The notes under the pieces: model-generated
Told to the model about the DNA's origin: nothing
The model's input: only the letters and a program-made list of their open reading frames with translations
The model's database searches: none
Position numbers and translations under genes: made by a program
Source: Caecibacteroides pullorum
GTDB taxonomy: Bacteria; Bacteroidota; Bacteroidia; Bacteroidales; Bacteroidaceae
NCBI RefSeq assembly: GCF_019239235.1
Contig: NZ_JAAZTS010000018.1
Coordinates: 1-64,000, forward strand
Direction: 5' to 3'
Length of the DNA: 64,000 nt
In this document: piece by piece, positions 27,482 through 38,067 of the stretch
Position numbering within the stretch: position 1 is the first letter of the stretch
Layout of the letters: each line of letters starts with the position of its first letter

Positions 27482-29713
27482 ATGAATCCAATGAAAAAAA
27501 TCTTTTGCAGTCTTTTGTTTCTTTTGTCGGGACTCCTGCTAACGGCACAAACCATCGAGAACCCCACGTTCAAGGCCCGCAATGGCAGCATCCGTAACAT
27601 CACCCGCATCGAACGGACGCCCGAGTGTACCAAAGTCTATATCCACGCCATTTTCCGCCCGCACTGGTGGATTATGGAAGACGGCGACAGCTATCTGGAA
27701 GATGCCGCCACCGGCAAACGCTACGCACAAACGGGAGCCGAAGGCATCCAGCTGAAAGAAAAAATCGTCATGCCCGACTCGGGTACAACGGACTTCGTCC
27801 TGCTATTCGAGCCGCTGCCGGCGGATGTACAGACCATCCACCTCATCGCCCCCAACAGCACGGAAAGCAACACCTACGACATCTCGCTCGTCCCCTCTCC
27901 CAAGGATAAGCAGCCCTTGAAGTCGGTGGAAGGCAACTGGTTTGCCGACGACACACAAGGCCGATGGGCGTATGGCATCTACGACTCACTCGTCATCGCA
28001 AACAACCGCCTGTACGACCTGAAGGAATGCCGCAAGAAAGGCAAACGGCTGATACTGGCTGCACAAAGCCGCGCCGACGGCTCTTCCGTAACGCTGCAGC
28101 TGACACCCCGCAAGGATGGTTCCTGCCTCATTGCCCTTGAGGGCGACGAAGCACAACGTTACGTCCGCACCCGTCCCGCCGCCCCCGCCGTAGAAGCCGA
28201 CGAGGGCTACGACGAAGACTTCTTCCGTCGCGACAGCGTCTGGCTGCAAGGCTACGTGGACGGCTACGATCCGCGGCTGGAATTCGACAGCGGCATTCTC
28301 TATCTGGAGAACGAAATCAGCCGGCAGGACTATCCCACGGTTGTTCCCATCCGCCCCGACGGCAGTTTCCAGTGTAAGTTCGTCCTGCAACATCCCGTCT
28401 GCCAGGACCTGGTCATTCACAACAACTGGATTCCCTTCTATGCCGAACCGGGCGACACCATCACCCTCTATCTGGACTGGGAAGACCTCTTGGCACGCAG
28501 CCGTGCACGCGACAGCTTCTTCCCGCTCTCCCATACCGCCTACATGGGGAAGAAAGCCGGCCTCTCATACCTCGCCATGACACTGAGCCAACACTTCAAC
28601 TATCCCTACGACAAACTGATGAAGGCACAGAAGACGCTGACGCCCGCCCAATTCCAAGAGCAGCTGCAGCCTACCATAGCCCAATGGCAGCAACAGGCCG
28701 ACTCCCTCTGCCGGCTCTACGCACCTTCAAAGAAAGCCGTTCAGCTGACACGCAACCAGATAGCCATGCAGACGGGATACACGTATCTGGAGTACCAGAC
28801 GAGCCGCAGCTACTACGCCCGGCAGGACAGCACCAACCAGGCCTTGAAAGTGCAGCCCGACGCCTCCTACTACAGTTTCCTGAAGGAGATACCACTGAAC
28901 GAACCGTCCCTATTGGCCAACAGATACATCAGCGTCTTCATCAACCGCTTCGAATACATGGACCCGCTCAATGCGGCCTACAAAGTTTATGCACGGCTGC
29001 CGAACACTGAGACCTTCAAAGCCCTGCCCGACGACGAAAAACGCATCCTGCTTCAAACAGCGATAAGCGAGGCCAAAGACAGCATCGCCGGCAGCCTGTG
29101 CGGCACAGCCTCGCCTTTGCTTTGGCAGGTGGCCCGCGTGAGAGATCTGCGCTACACCTTGCCCGAAATGCAGAACCGCCGGGACGCCGAACGCCTCATC
29201 GGCCGGTTGGAGCAAACCGTCACCCACCCCTATCTGCAAGCCACGGCCCGCGAGATGCTGGATGAGCTGTGCCCCGAAACGGAGCAGGCTTCATACCGGC
29301 TGCCCGAAGGGAAAGCCACCGACATCTTCCGCCGCATCATAGCCCCCCATGCGGGCAAGGTGCTGTTCGTCGACTTCTGGGCCACCACCTGCGGTCCCTG
29401 CCGGGGAGGCATACAGGCGACGGCCGACCTGCGCAAACAATACCGCAACCACCCCGAATTCCAGTTTGTCTACATCACCAGCGAAAACGAATCGCCCGAG
29501 AAATCCTATACAGACTATGTGGAGAAGCACCTGAAAGGCGAAGCCTGCTACCGCCTGTCGGACACGGAATACAAGTACATGCGCCAGCTCTTCCAGTTCA
29601 ACGGCATTCCGCATTACGTAGTGGTGGAGAAGGACGGCAGTATCTCTACCGAGGAGGTGGGTACCCACAACCTGGCCGACTTCCTGAAACGGCGCTTCGG
29701 GGACAAACAATGA
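27482..29713 (+). CDS. Large secreted protein with C-terminal thioredoxin / TlpA-like domain
   Basis: A 743-residue exported protein with a signal peptide ending LLTAQ (MKK start at 27491 is an alternative). The N-terminal 450 residues hold beta-rich regions and a helical stretch that I cannot assign firmly; this layout is common in Bacteroidota TlpA-like proteins. The C-terminal about 140 residues are a thioredoxin fold with VLFVDFWATTCGPC, redox pair C637 and C640, and the cis-Pro region FNGIPHYVVVEKDG. It probably acts as a periplasmic or surface thiol-disulfide reductase. It is a single gene with its own -7 box and a terminator hairpin, and there is no local partner gene. Confidence 0.85.
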   Translation: MNPMKKIFCSLLFLLSGLLLTAQTIENPTFKARNGSIRNITRIERTPECTKVYIHAIFRPHWWIMEDGDSYLEDAATGKRYAQTGAEGIQLKEKIVMPDSGTTDFVLLFEPLPADVQTIHLIAPNSTESNTYDISLVPSPKDKQPLKSVEGNWFADDTQGRWAYGIYDSLVIANNRLYDLKECRKKGKRLILAAQSRADGSSVTLQLTPRKDGSCLIALEGDEAQRYVRTRPAAPAVEADEGYDEDFFRRDSVWLQGYVDGYDPRLEFDSGILYLENEISRQDYPTVVPIRPDGSFQCKFVLQHPVCQDLVIHNNWIPFYAEPGDTITLYLDWEDLLARSRARDSFFPLSHTAYMGKKAGLSYLAMTLSQHFNYPYDKLMKAQKTLTPAQFQEQLQPTIAQWQQQADSLCRLYAPSKKAVQLTRNQIAMQTGYTYLEYQTSRSYYARQDSTNQALKVQPDASYYSFLKEIPLNEPSLLANRYISVFINRFEYMDPLNAAYKVYARLPNTETFKALPDDEKRILLQTAISEAKDSIAGSLCGTASPLLWQVARVRDLRYTLPEMQNRRDAERLIGRLEQTVTHPYLQATAREMLDELCPETEQASYRLPEGKATDIFRRIIAPHAGKVLFVDFWATTCGPCRGGIQATADLRKQYRNHPEFQFVYITSENESPEKSYTDYVEKHLKGEACYRLSDTEYKYMRQLFQFNGIPHYVVVEKDGSISTEEVGTHNLADFLKRRFGDKQ

Positions 29714-29758
29714 AACCGACAGCAGCACCGTAAAATCGAAACAAAACCTAAAAAACAG

Positions 29759-29790
29759 AATCGGAGGCACCGCAAATGCCTCCGATTTTC
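29759..29790 (+). terminator. Terminator of the thioredoxin-like gene
   Basis: AATCGGAGGCA (29759-29769) pairs perfectly with TGCCTCCGATT (29777-29787), then TTC. The following TATCTTTG at 29791-29798 is the corA -7 box, so terminator and next promoter abut. Confidence 0.75.
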
Positions 29791-29798
29791 TATCTTTG
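29791..29798 (+). promoter_or_regulatory. -7 box of the corA transcript
   Basis: TATCTTTG is an exact TAnnTTTG match. No clear -33 TTTG is present at the right distance because that position is inside the terminator stem. Transcription would start near 29805, giving a leader of about 140 bases. Confidence 0.55.
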
Positions 29799-29829
29799 CC
29801 CCGCAAAAAAAAAATTGAGAACAACAGAT

Positions 29830-29877
29830 ATGGACGATTCCAATCCACGAACGTGTAACAACAGTATGAATCCCTAA
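29830..29877 (+). CDS. Possible leader peptide upstream of corA
   Basis: A 15-codon frame, MDDSNPRTCNNSMNP and stop, begins about 25 bases after the predicted transcription start. It ends 3 bases before a hairpin (29880-29917) that is followed by the corA ribosome-binding site. An acidic, proline-containing start resembles the leader peptides that sense Mg2+ in enterobacterial mgtA and corA leaders. That is an analogy, not homology, and translation is unproven. Confidence 0.3.
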   Translation: MDDSNPRTCNNSMNP

Positions 29878-29879
29878 CC

Positions 29880-29933
29880 GCGGACGGAGAACTTCTGCAT
29901 CGCCAGCCTCCGTACGCAACCAAAGAAAGGAGG
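29880..29933 (+). promoter_or_regulatory. corA leader hairpin and strong ribosome-binding site
   Basis: GCG-G-ACGGAG (29880-29889) pairs with CTCCGT-A-CGC (29908-29917) around one mismatch. AGGAGG follows at 29928-29933, 9 bases before the ATG. Such a full Shine-Dalgarno match is unusual in Bacteroidota, which suggests the leader controls initiation. Confidence 0.5.
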
Positions 29934-29942
29934 CCTTAACCG

Positions 29943-30869
29943 ATGAGAAAGTATCTCTACAGCGAAAACGGTTTCGTTGAGAAACCTCTGTGGGCGCCCA
30001 ATTGCTGGGTAAACGTAGAATGCCCCGACCACGACGATTTCCAGTTCCTCACCCGCGAGCTGAACGTTCCCGAATCTTTCCTCGAAGACATTGCCGACGC
30101 CGACGAACGGCCCCGTACCGAAACCGAAGGTAACTGGTTGCTCACCATCCTGCGCATCCCCATGCAGAGCAGCAACCCGCAGATTCCCTTCATCACCGTG
30201 CCCATCGGCATCATCACCAACAACGACATCATTGTCTCCGTCTGCTATCACCGTACGGAACTGCTTCCAGACTTCATCCAGCATACGCGCCGCAAGAACA
30301 TCTGCGTGAACAACAAGTTGGAACTGATTCTGCGCCTCATCTACTCCTCGGCCGTATGGTTCCTGAAGTACCTGAAGCAGATCAACAACGAAGTGGCCAA
30401 CGCCGAAAAAGAACTGGAAAAGAGTATCCGCAACGAAGACCTGCTGCGCCTGATGAAGCTCCAGAAAACGCTCGTTTACTTCGACACCTCCATCCGTGGC
30501 AACGAGGTACTGATAGGCCGTCTGAAGAACATCTTCCAGAACACCGGTATGCTGGACATGGAGCTGCTGGACGACGCCGTCATCGAACTGCGCCAGGCCT
30601 ACAACACGGTGAACATCTACAGCGACATCCTCACTGGCACAATGGATGCTTTTGCTTCCATCATCTCGAACAACGTGAACGACATCATGAAACGCATGAC
30701 GAGCCTCAGCATCACACTGATGATACCCACTGTAATCGCCAGTTTCTACGGCATGAACGTAGACATCCATCTGGATTCGTTCCCCCATGCTTTCCTGTTC
30801 ATCGTACTACTGTCAGCAGCCATCTCGGCAGGGACATTCGTGTGGTTCAGGCGAATCAAGTGGTTCTGA
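29943..30869 (+). CDS. corA: CorA-type magnesium transporter
   Basis: A 308-residue inner-membrane divalent cation channel of the CorA family. The N-terminal cytoplasmic alpha/beta domain and the long helical stalk (about 150-245) precede two C-terminal transmembrane helices. The signature YGMNV is present at G270-M271-N272, and the C terminus ends in the basic RRIKWF. The length is normal. It stands alone, with a leader holding a short reading frame, a hairpin and a strong ribosome-binding site. Its stop codon lies 4 bp from the stop of the convergent rnhB, with no room for a terminator between them. Confidence 0.93.
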   Translation: MRKYLYSENGFVEKPLWAPNCWVNVECPDHDDFQFLTRELNVPESFLEDIADADERPRTETEGNWLLTILRIPMQSSNPQIPFITVPIGIITNNDIIVSVCYHRTELLPDFIQHTRRKNICVNNKLELILRLIYSSAVWFLKYLKQINNEVANAEKELEKSIRNEDLLRLMKLQKTLVYFDTSIRGNEVLIGRLKNIFQNTGMLDMELLDDAVIELRQAYNTVNIYSDILTGTMDAFASIISNNVNDIMKRMTSLSITLMIPTVIASFYGMNVDIHLDSFPHAFLFIVLLSAAISAGTFVWFRRIKWF

Positions 30870-30873
30870 TATC

Positions 30874-31479
30874 TCAACCGAAGTCCAGGGAGAGCTGGCC
30901 GTCACCCAGCAAGTTGAACGACAAACGATGATAGGGCGTCGTGCCATGCTCAGCAATGGCGGCACGATGCTCTTTCGTGGGATAGCCCTTATTGCGGTTC
31001 CATCCGTAGCAGGGGAATTCTTCGTGCAAGCGGTTCATGTAGTCGTCGCGGTAGGTCTTGGCCAAGATGGACGCGGCAGCGATAGAAAGATACTTGCCAT
31101 CGCCTTTCACTACCGTGGTATGGGGAATATCTGGATACTTGCGGAAACGGTTGCCGTCGATGAGTAAGTGCTGCGGACGAACAATGAGCTGGTCGATGGC
31201 ACGATGCATGGCCAAGAACGAAGCGTTTAAGATATTGATTTCATCAATTTCCTGCGGCGAAACGACACCGACAGCCCATGCTACGGCTTCACGTTCGATA
31301 ACCTCGCGCAAGGCGTAGCGCTGATGCTCGGTCAATTGTTTGGAGTCGTTGAGCAGGTCGTTACGAAAATCCTTCGGCAGGATGACAGCAGCGGCATAGA
31401 CAGCTCCAGCCAGGCAACCGCGACCGGCTTCATCGCAACCACCCTCCGTCAGATCGGTATTCAGATAGGGAAGTAACAT
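30874..31479 (-). CDS. rnhB: Ribonuclease HII
   Basis: A 201-residue RNase HII, which cuts RNA in RNA-DNA hybrids and removes single ribonucleotides from DNA. The active-site start GCDEAGRG puts D16 and E17 in the metal site. LIDGNRF and [12 protein letters not shown] supply the later conserved parts. The length is normal. It is divergent from the lysO-type gene: TATCTTTG boxes face both ways at 31512-31505 (minus) and 31536-31543 (plus). It is tail-to-tail with corA. Confidence 0.96.
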   Translation of the reverse strand: MLLPYLNTDLTEGGCDEAGRGCLAGAVYAAAVILPKDFRNDLLNDSKQLTEHQRYALREVIEREAVAWAVGVVSPQEIDEINILNASFLAMHRAIDQLIVRPQHLLIDGNRFRKYPDIPHTTVVKGDGKYLSIAAASILAKTYRDDYMNRLHEEFPCYGWNRNKGYPTKEHRAAIAEHGTTPYHRLSFNLLGDGQLSLDFG

Positions 31480-31504
31480 GGTCTTATAATCTTTTTACAC
31501 AACG

Positions 31505-31543
31505 CAAAGATAAGAGGAAGCTGACAAAATATTGTTATCTTTG
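31505..31543. promoter_or_regulatory. Divergent -7 boxes for rnhB and the lysO-type gene
   Basis: The minus strand has TATCTTTG at 31512-31505, 26 bp before rnhB. The plus strand has TATCTTTG at 31536-31543, 28 bp before the next gene. Both match TAnnTTTG exactly; -33 elements are weak. Confidence 0.6.
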
Positions 31544-31570
31544 CCCCGTTTTTCAAAAGAATAATAAAAG

Positions 31571-32491
31571 ATGTTCACAGTCATAGGACTCATGCTGACG
31601 GGAATGGTTGCCGGTTTTCTGCTACGCAGACACCGTTTAAAGGGCATCCAGCGTTTCATCACCATCCTCATCTGGCTATTGCTCTTCCTGCTGGGCGTAG
31701 AGGTAGGAGGCAACAAAGATATCATACAAGGCCTGCACACCATCGGGCTGGAAGCCATCCTGCTGACAATAGGCGGCACACTGGGCAGTGTAACAGCGGC
31801 CAAACTGTTGTGGCACATGCTCAACAGACACAAAAAAGCACAAGAGCAGACTTCTTCCGATGCGACAAAGGGTAGCGGCAACCTGCAAGCCCTGAAAGGC
31901 AGCCTTGTCATTGTCATCTTTTTCGTTCTGGGAATCATCAGCAGCTTATTCCATATCCTGCCTGCACAACCGGGCAGCCACATCAGCTTCTACGCCCTCT
32001 GCGCACTGATGACCAGCGTGGGCATCAGCGTCGGCAACGATCCCCAAACACTGAAAAACTTCCGCACGCTCAACCCGCGACTTATCTTCCTCCCCGTCAT
32101 GACCATTGTGGGCACACTGGCGGGCACAGCCGTTATAAGCCTGCTGCTGACCCACCGCAGCCTCACCGACTGCCTGGCCATAGGTTCCGGCTTCGGCTAC
32201 TACTCACTGTCGAGCATCTTCATCACTGAATACCGCGGAGCCGAACTGGGCACCATAGCCCTGCTGGCCAACATCAGCCGCGAAATCATTACCCTACTGG
32301 CAGCACCACTGTTGGTACGCTGGTTCGGGCGTCTGGCACCCATTTCGGCCGGAGGTGCCACCACAATGGACACCACGCTTCCCATCATCACCCGCACTTC
32401 GGGACAAGAGTTTGTCGTAGTGTCCATCTTCCACGGGTTCACGGTGGACTTCAGTGTACCATTCCTCGTAACGTTGTTCTGTTCACTTTAA
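31571..32491 (+). CDS. lysO: LysO-type lysine exporter (full-length)
   Basis: A 306-residue inner-membrane protein with eight or so hydrophobic segments, matching LysO (YbjE, formerly DUF340). Characteristic blocks are LLFLLGVEVGGNKDI, TSVGISVGND, GSGFGYYSLSSIFI and ANISREIITLLAAP. LysO exports L-lysine and toxic analogues. Both the short N-terminal and the long C-terminal LysO halves are in one chain here; in several relatives they are adjacent separate genes. It is a single gene with its own -7 box. The substrate is assigned by family only. Confidence 0.88.
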   Translation: MFTVIGLMLTGMVAGFLLRRHRLKGIQRFITILIWLLLFLLGVEVGGNKDIIQGLHTIGLEAILLTIGGTLGSVTAAKLLWHMLNRHKKAQEQTSSDATKGSGNLQALKGSLVIVIFFVLGIISSLFHILPAQPGSHISFYALCALMTSVGISVGNDPQTLKNFRTLNPRLIFLPVMTIVGTLAGTAVISLLLTHRSLTDCLAIGSGFGYYSLSSIFITEYRGAELGTIALLANISREIITLLAAPLLVRWFGRLAPISAGGATTMDTTLPIITRTSGQEFVVVSIFHGFTVDFSVPFLVTLFCSL

Positions 32492-33129
32492 AAGCACCCC
32501 ACAACATCCACCGATAGGAAAACATAGTATATTTTCATCGGGGGAAAGGAATAATTTGCATCTAAACATCCAATACTTTACACCGCAAAAGGTAATGCGC
32601 CGCCACAACTCTTCACACCACTAAATAGAGCTAAAGGCTACTCTTAGTCGATTATCTCGGAGAATACTAACAAGTATCAAACGAAAACATTATAGGCAGG
32701 GGCAATATTTCGCTTCAGCCATTATGACTAAAAACAGGAAACACACAAAAATACGAATAAAACCAGAGACAATCCACAGTAGTTTACAGCCAACTTGGCA
32801 AGAGTTAACTCGCAGCATGATAACAGTTAGTTCACAGCATGGTATCAGTTTACTCCTTGGTTACGACTTTCCTAAGCCATGCAAGTATCCGTCAAATGGA
32901 ATTCAATTGTCTATACATTTCCATAAACAACAAAAAACGGACGGTTCGAAAAGCATTTCTTGCCATATTTAAACAAAAAGAGATGCTTCACAAACCATCC
33001 AGGGGGAATATTTAACAAATTCAAAATAAGCAATCGTACAATCCACATTACTAACCATCTACCCCACTTGCACGAACAAGAGAAAAAGAGCAAGAACACA
33101 AACGATTGCTTCCTCCTATAGTAGGAAGA
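32492..33129. other. Intergenic stretch between two convergent genes
   Basis: A 638-base space without a credible gene. It holds a weak stem after lysO (CCGAT 32511-32515 with ATCGG 32537-32541), the 22-bp repeats at 32781-32868, and near the GH97 stop a CTTCCT / AGGAAG hairpin (33097-33118) that may end PUL-2 transcription. The rest is AT-rich and unassigned. Confidence 0.5.
32781..32868. repeat. Four degenerate tandem units of 22 bp
   Basis: Units start at 32781, 32803, 32825 and 32847. Three are exactly 22 bases and begin AGTTTAC, AGTTAAC and AGTTAGT; two share CACAGCATG or CGCAGCATG in the second half; the fourth begins AGTTTACTCC. That 10-mer also occurs, on the other strand, in the array at 25427-25545, so the two arrays look related. 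Confidence 0.65.
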
Positions 33130-35292
<2,163 letters not shown>

Positions 35293-36708
35293 TTATTTCT
35301 TACTCAGTTTTACTATTTTGCAACCATGCGGAGGCAGCTCCACTTCCAGTCGCGAGGCTTCGCCTTCGTCGGTGTGTGTCCATAAGTCGCGCACGTCCAT
35401 GCTGCCTTCGATGCCCAGCTCGGCAAACTCCACAGAACGTTTCTGCCTGCTGTCTTCGCGGTTGAAGAGCCCCAACACCCAATCGCCGTCAGAGAGTTGC
35501 CCGTACCATATCTGGCTTCGGCTGTCCCAGCGGTCGGCGGCAAGCGGCTTCCCGACAAAGCGGTCGGCGTTCAAGGCCAGCAGTTCGCTGTTCTGGTAGA
35601 AGCGGAGGTTGTCGCCTATCGTGTGATACTGGTCGGCCACGGTCACGGGGCCTCCGGCCATCAGTTGCAACGAGATGACCGACTGTTTCTCCTCGTCCGT
35701 GCCGAAGGTGTTCAGGCGGATAAAGTCACCGTCCAGAATCACGCCGTTCCGTCCGCTCACATCGGAGAAGTGGAGAAATCCGTCGAACATGTTCATGCTT
35801 GCGGGCCAGGAGCCGTAAATCTTCCCCCGTTCGTTGGCAGAGAAATGTCCCCACCCTCCATCGCCCGTATCGGCCACGATGCGCACCATGTTGCCGTAGC
35901 GTTTCTCCAGGTCGGCATGGTCGAACAGGTGAGGCATGACCAATGAAGTAAACACGCCGTACTTTTGTGCCGATTCGCAGATGTACTGCAAGGCCAGCCG
36001 ATAGGTCTCGCGTCCGTAGCCACGCCCCACGACGCCCATTGAACGGTCTTGCCCGTTTTCATACCAGCTCAGGAAATCAATGCGGATGTAATCCACCCCC
36101 ATTTCCGAAAAATGCTTGAAGAATCCGTCAATGTATTCCTTGGCGCCCTTATGTGAAGCTACCACCCAGCTGAACCAAGTGTCGTCATGCCCGGAATTAT
36201 CTATCTTATCGCCCGACTTGTATTTTAGATCGCCAAAGGTCACGTCCGTGCCCGGTATCGGGGTATCGTCGGGTCCGTGCAGCCACAAGGGGTTGTCGTA
36301 GACGCCCACTTTCAGACCCTTTGCCCTGCATCTGGCAATGAGCTCCTCCAGCGGCATGCTTCCATAACGGGTCATATATCCCGATTCATCGTCGGCTATC
36401 ATCGGAATGAATCCGTCGGTGCATATCATGTCGTATCCGTAAGGCTTCAGGTCGCGTGCCACCCAGTCGATGATGTTGTCCCATTCGTCCGGGCTGATGT
36501 CCATATCCTCATTGGCCACTCCGTTCTTGCTCTGGTTCCAGCAATATTCGTACACACTCCAGTACAACGGGGCTTTGTAGACGTGAATGTCCGTTTCAGG
36601 CTCCTGCGGCTCCTGCAAAGAACCGCTTCCAGAATCCTGGCATCCTCCTAAAAGGAATGCCAGGACTATCATCAAAATACCCATATTGAAAACTGTTGCC
36701 AATTTCAT
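35293..36708 (-). CDS. GH27-like glycoside hydrolase, lipoprotein
   Basis: A 471-residue lipoprotein with lipobox LGGC (Cys23) followed by an acidic, low-complexity linker, which suggests a surface location. The body is a clan GH-D type TIM barrel with a C-terminal beta-sandwich (about 390-471). The likely nucleophile is D211 in VDYIRIDFLSWYE, and the acid/base is D280 or D283 in RIVADTGDGGWG. It is a paralogue of the next gene (shared GYDMICTDG, GVYDNPLWL or GVYYNPMWL, and LWTH near the end). GH27 includes alpha-galactosidases and isomalto-dextranases; the SusR / GH97 setting favours action on an alpha-glucan. The exact activity is inferred, not seen. Confidence 0.75.
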   Translation of the reverse strand: MKLATVFNMGILMIVLAFLLGGCQDSGSGSLQEPQEPETDIHVYKAPLYWSVYEYCWNQSKNGVANEDMDISPDEWDNIIDWVARDLKPYGYDMICTDGFIPMIADDESGYMTRYGSMPLEELIARCRAKGLKVGVYDNPLWLHGPDDTPIPGTDVTFGDLKYKSGDKIDNSGHDDTWFSWVVASHKGAKEYIDGFFKHFSEMGVDYIRIDFLSWYENGQDRSMGVVGRGYGRETYRLALQYICESAQKYGVFTSLVMPHLFDHADLEKRYGNMVRIVADTGDGGWGHFSANERGKIYGSWPASMNMFDGFLHFSDVSGRNGVILDGDFIRLNTFGTDEEKQSVISLQLMAGGPVTVADQYHTIGDNLRFYQNSELLALNADRFVGKPLAADRWDSRSQIWYGQLSDGDWVLGLFNREDSRQKRSVEFAELGIEGSMDVRDLWTHTDEGEASRLEVELPPHGCKIVKLSKK

Positions 36709-36714
36709 CCCTAA

Positions 36715-38043
36715 TTACTTTGTTATACGTATTACTTGGCAACTGTGAGGCTCTAACGTCACAGCATAGGAGCCTTCCATAGCGCCCAAGTCCTGATGTG
36801 TCCAGAGGTCGCGCACATTTCCCGCTTTTCCCGTTTCGATGCCCAGTTCTTTCCCGAAATCGATGCGGTATTCGTCCGCTGCATCTTCACGGTTGAAAAA
36901 AGCGACAATCCAATCGCCGCAAGGCAATTTCCCAATCCAGCGGGAACTGTCTTTGCTCTTGACATCCCGGGACAACGGTTGGGCACAGAAGCCAGCCTTG
37001 TTCAGTTCTATCAGCTCCTTGTTCCGATAGACCTCCAAGCACTCCTCCGTCGCCGTGTCAAACTGGTCTGAAACGGCCAGCGCAGACCCTGTGACAACCA
37101 TCAACGAGAACAGGAAACGGCGTTCGTCCACATCGGCCATAGTGTTCATGCGCATAAAATCTCCGTCCATAATCAACCGGCCGGGGGCCGCTATGTCAGA
37201 GAATCCGATGAAGCCATCGAACGCATTGCCGTATTGCGGCCAGTTTTCCTGACGTTCGCCCCTCCGGCGTCCACTCACAAAGTCCCATCCGCCTTTGAAG
37301 CAATCGTCACTGATGCGTATCATGTCGCCATACGGTATTTCGTTCTTGCCGTGACTGAAACAGTTGGGCATCACCAGGCTGATGAAAATCTCATCGCCTG
37401 CTTCCTCCTTAATCCATTTCAAGGCTTGCACGTATTTGTCCGAACCGTAGTTCCGCTCGTAATTCTCCAGGAAGTCGATGCGCAGGTAAGTGGCCCCTAA
37501 GTCGATGAAATGACGCACATATCCCTTTATCCACTGCTCGGCTCCGGGACGGGCGGTATCCACCCAATACAAATCGGCGTTGAAACTGTTCTTCCCCACG
37601 ATTTGGCGGGCGGTGGTTTCCGCGCCTGCCACCGGACAGTCTTGCTCCCACGCGGCACGTGTCAGCCACATCGGGTTGTAGTAGACGCCGAACTTCATCC
37701 CTTTGCCACGGATGTAATCACTCCAATAGCTGAAGTCATGCTGCCAATCACTGTTGTACTTGGTGATGTATCCGTTGGCATCTATCGTTTGCGCCTGTTC
37801 TATCCACCCGTCAGTGCATATCATATCGTAGCCATACGCTTTCAGATGCGTGTCCATCCAATCGATGTTTTTCTTGTAACGGTCTTCGGGCAGAGGCCGG
37901 TTGTTGTCGTAGCAATACTCGTAGGCCATCCAATACATCGGACCGCTGCCCTTGCGGGTAAACTTGCTGTCGCGGGAGTGGACGGGGAGGAAGTTTGCCA
38001 GAAGCAAACTTCCCAATAAGAATAGTCTAAAAACGAAGTTCAT
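36715..38043 (-). CDS. GH27-like glycoside hydrolase, periplasmic
   Basis: A 442-residue exported enzyme with a cleavable signal peptide (to about residue 23, VHSR) and no lipobox, so probably periplasmic. It is a paralogue of the lipoprotein at 35293, 6 bp downstream. Likely catalytic residues are D190 in ATYLRIDFLENYE and D246 or D247 in MIRISDDCFKGGW. It has the same barrel plus beta-sandwich layout, ending DLWTH and then SCQVIRITK. One surface and one periplasmic copy of the same fold suggests two sequential cuts of the same substrate. It follows the SusE-like gene by 24 bp in PUL-2. Confidence 0.75.
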   Translation of the reverse strand: MNFVFRLFLLGSLLLANFLPVHSRDSKFTRKGSGPMYWMAYEYCYDNNRPLPEDRYKKNIDWMDTHLKAYGYDMICTDGWIEQAQTIDANGYITKYNSDWQHDFSYWSDYIRGKGMKFGVYYNPMWLTRAAWEQDCPVAGAETTARQIVGKNSFNADLYWVDTARPGAEQWIKGYVRHFIDLGATYLRIDFLENYERNYGSDKYVQALKWIKEEAGDEIFISLVMPNCFSHGKNEIPYGDMIRISDDCFKGGWDFVSGRRRGERQENWPQYGNAFDGFIGFSDIAAPGRLIMDGDFMRMNTMADVDERRFLFSLMVVTGSALAVSDQFDTATEECLEVYRNKELIELNKAGFCAQPLSRDVKSKDSSRWIGKLPCGDWIVAFFNREDAADEYRIDFGKELGIETGKAGNVRDLWTHQDLGAMEGSYAVTLEPHSCQVIRITK

Positions 38044-38067
38044 ATACCATACAAATCGTTTTAGTAA

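Noticed and set aside
31571..32491. lysO as an artefactual fusion of two genes
   Set aside because: The frame is continuous through the linker and full-length LysO is the ancestral form in other bacteria; split versions are the derived state.
33074..33102. Purine-rich mirror-like stretch (GAACAAGAG ... GAGCAAGAAC) near the GH97 stop as a triplex or terminator signal
   Set aside because: The symmetry is imperfect and it is a mirror and not an inverted repeat, so it forms no hairpin.
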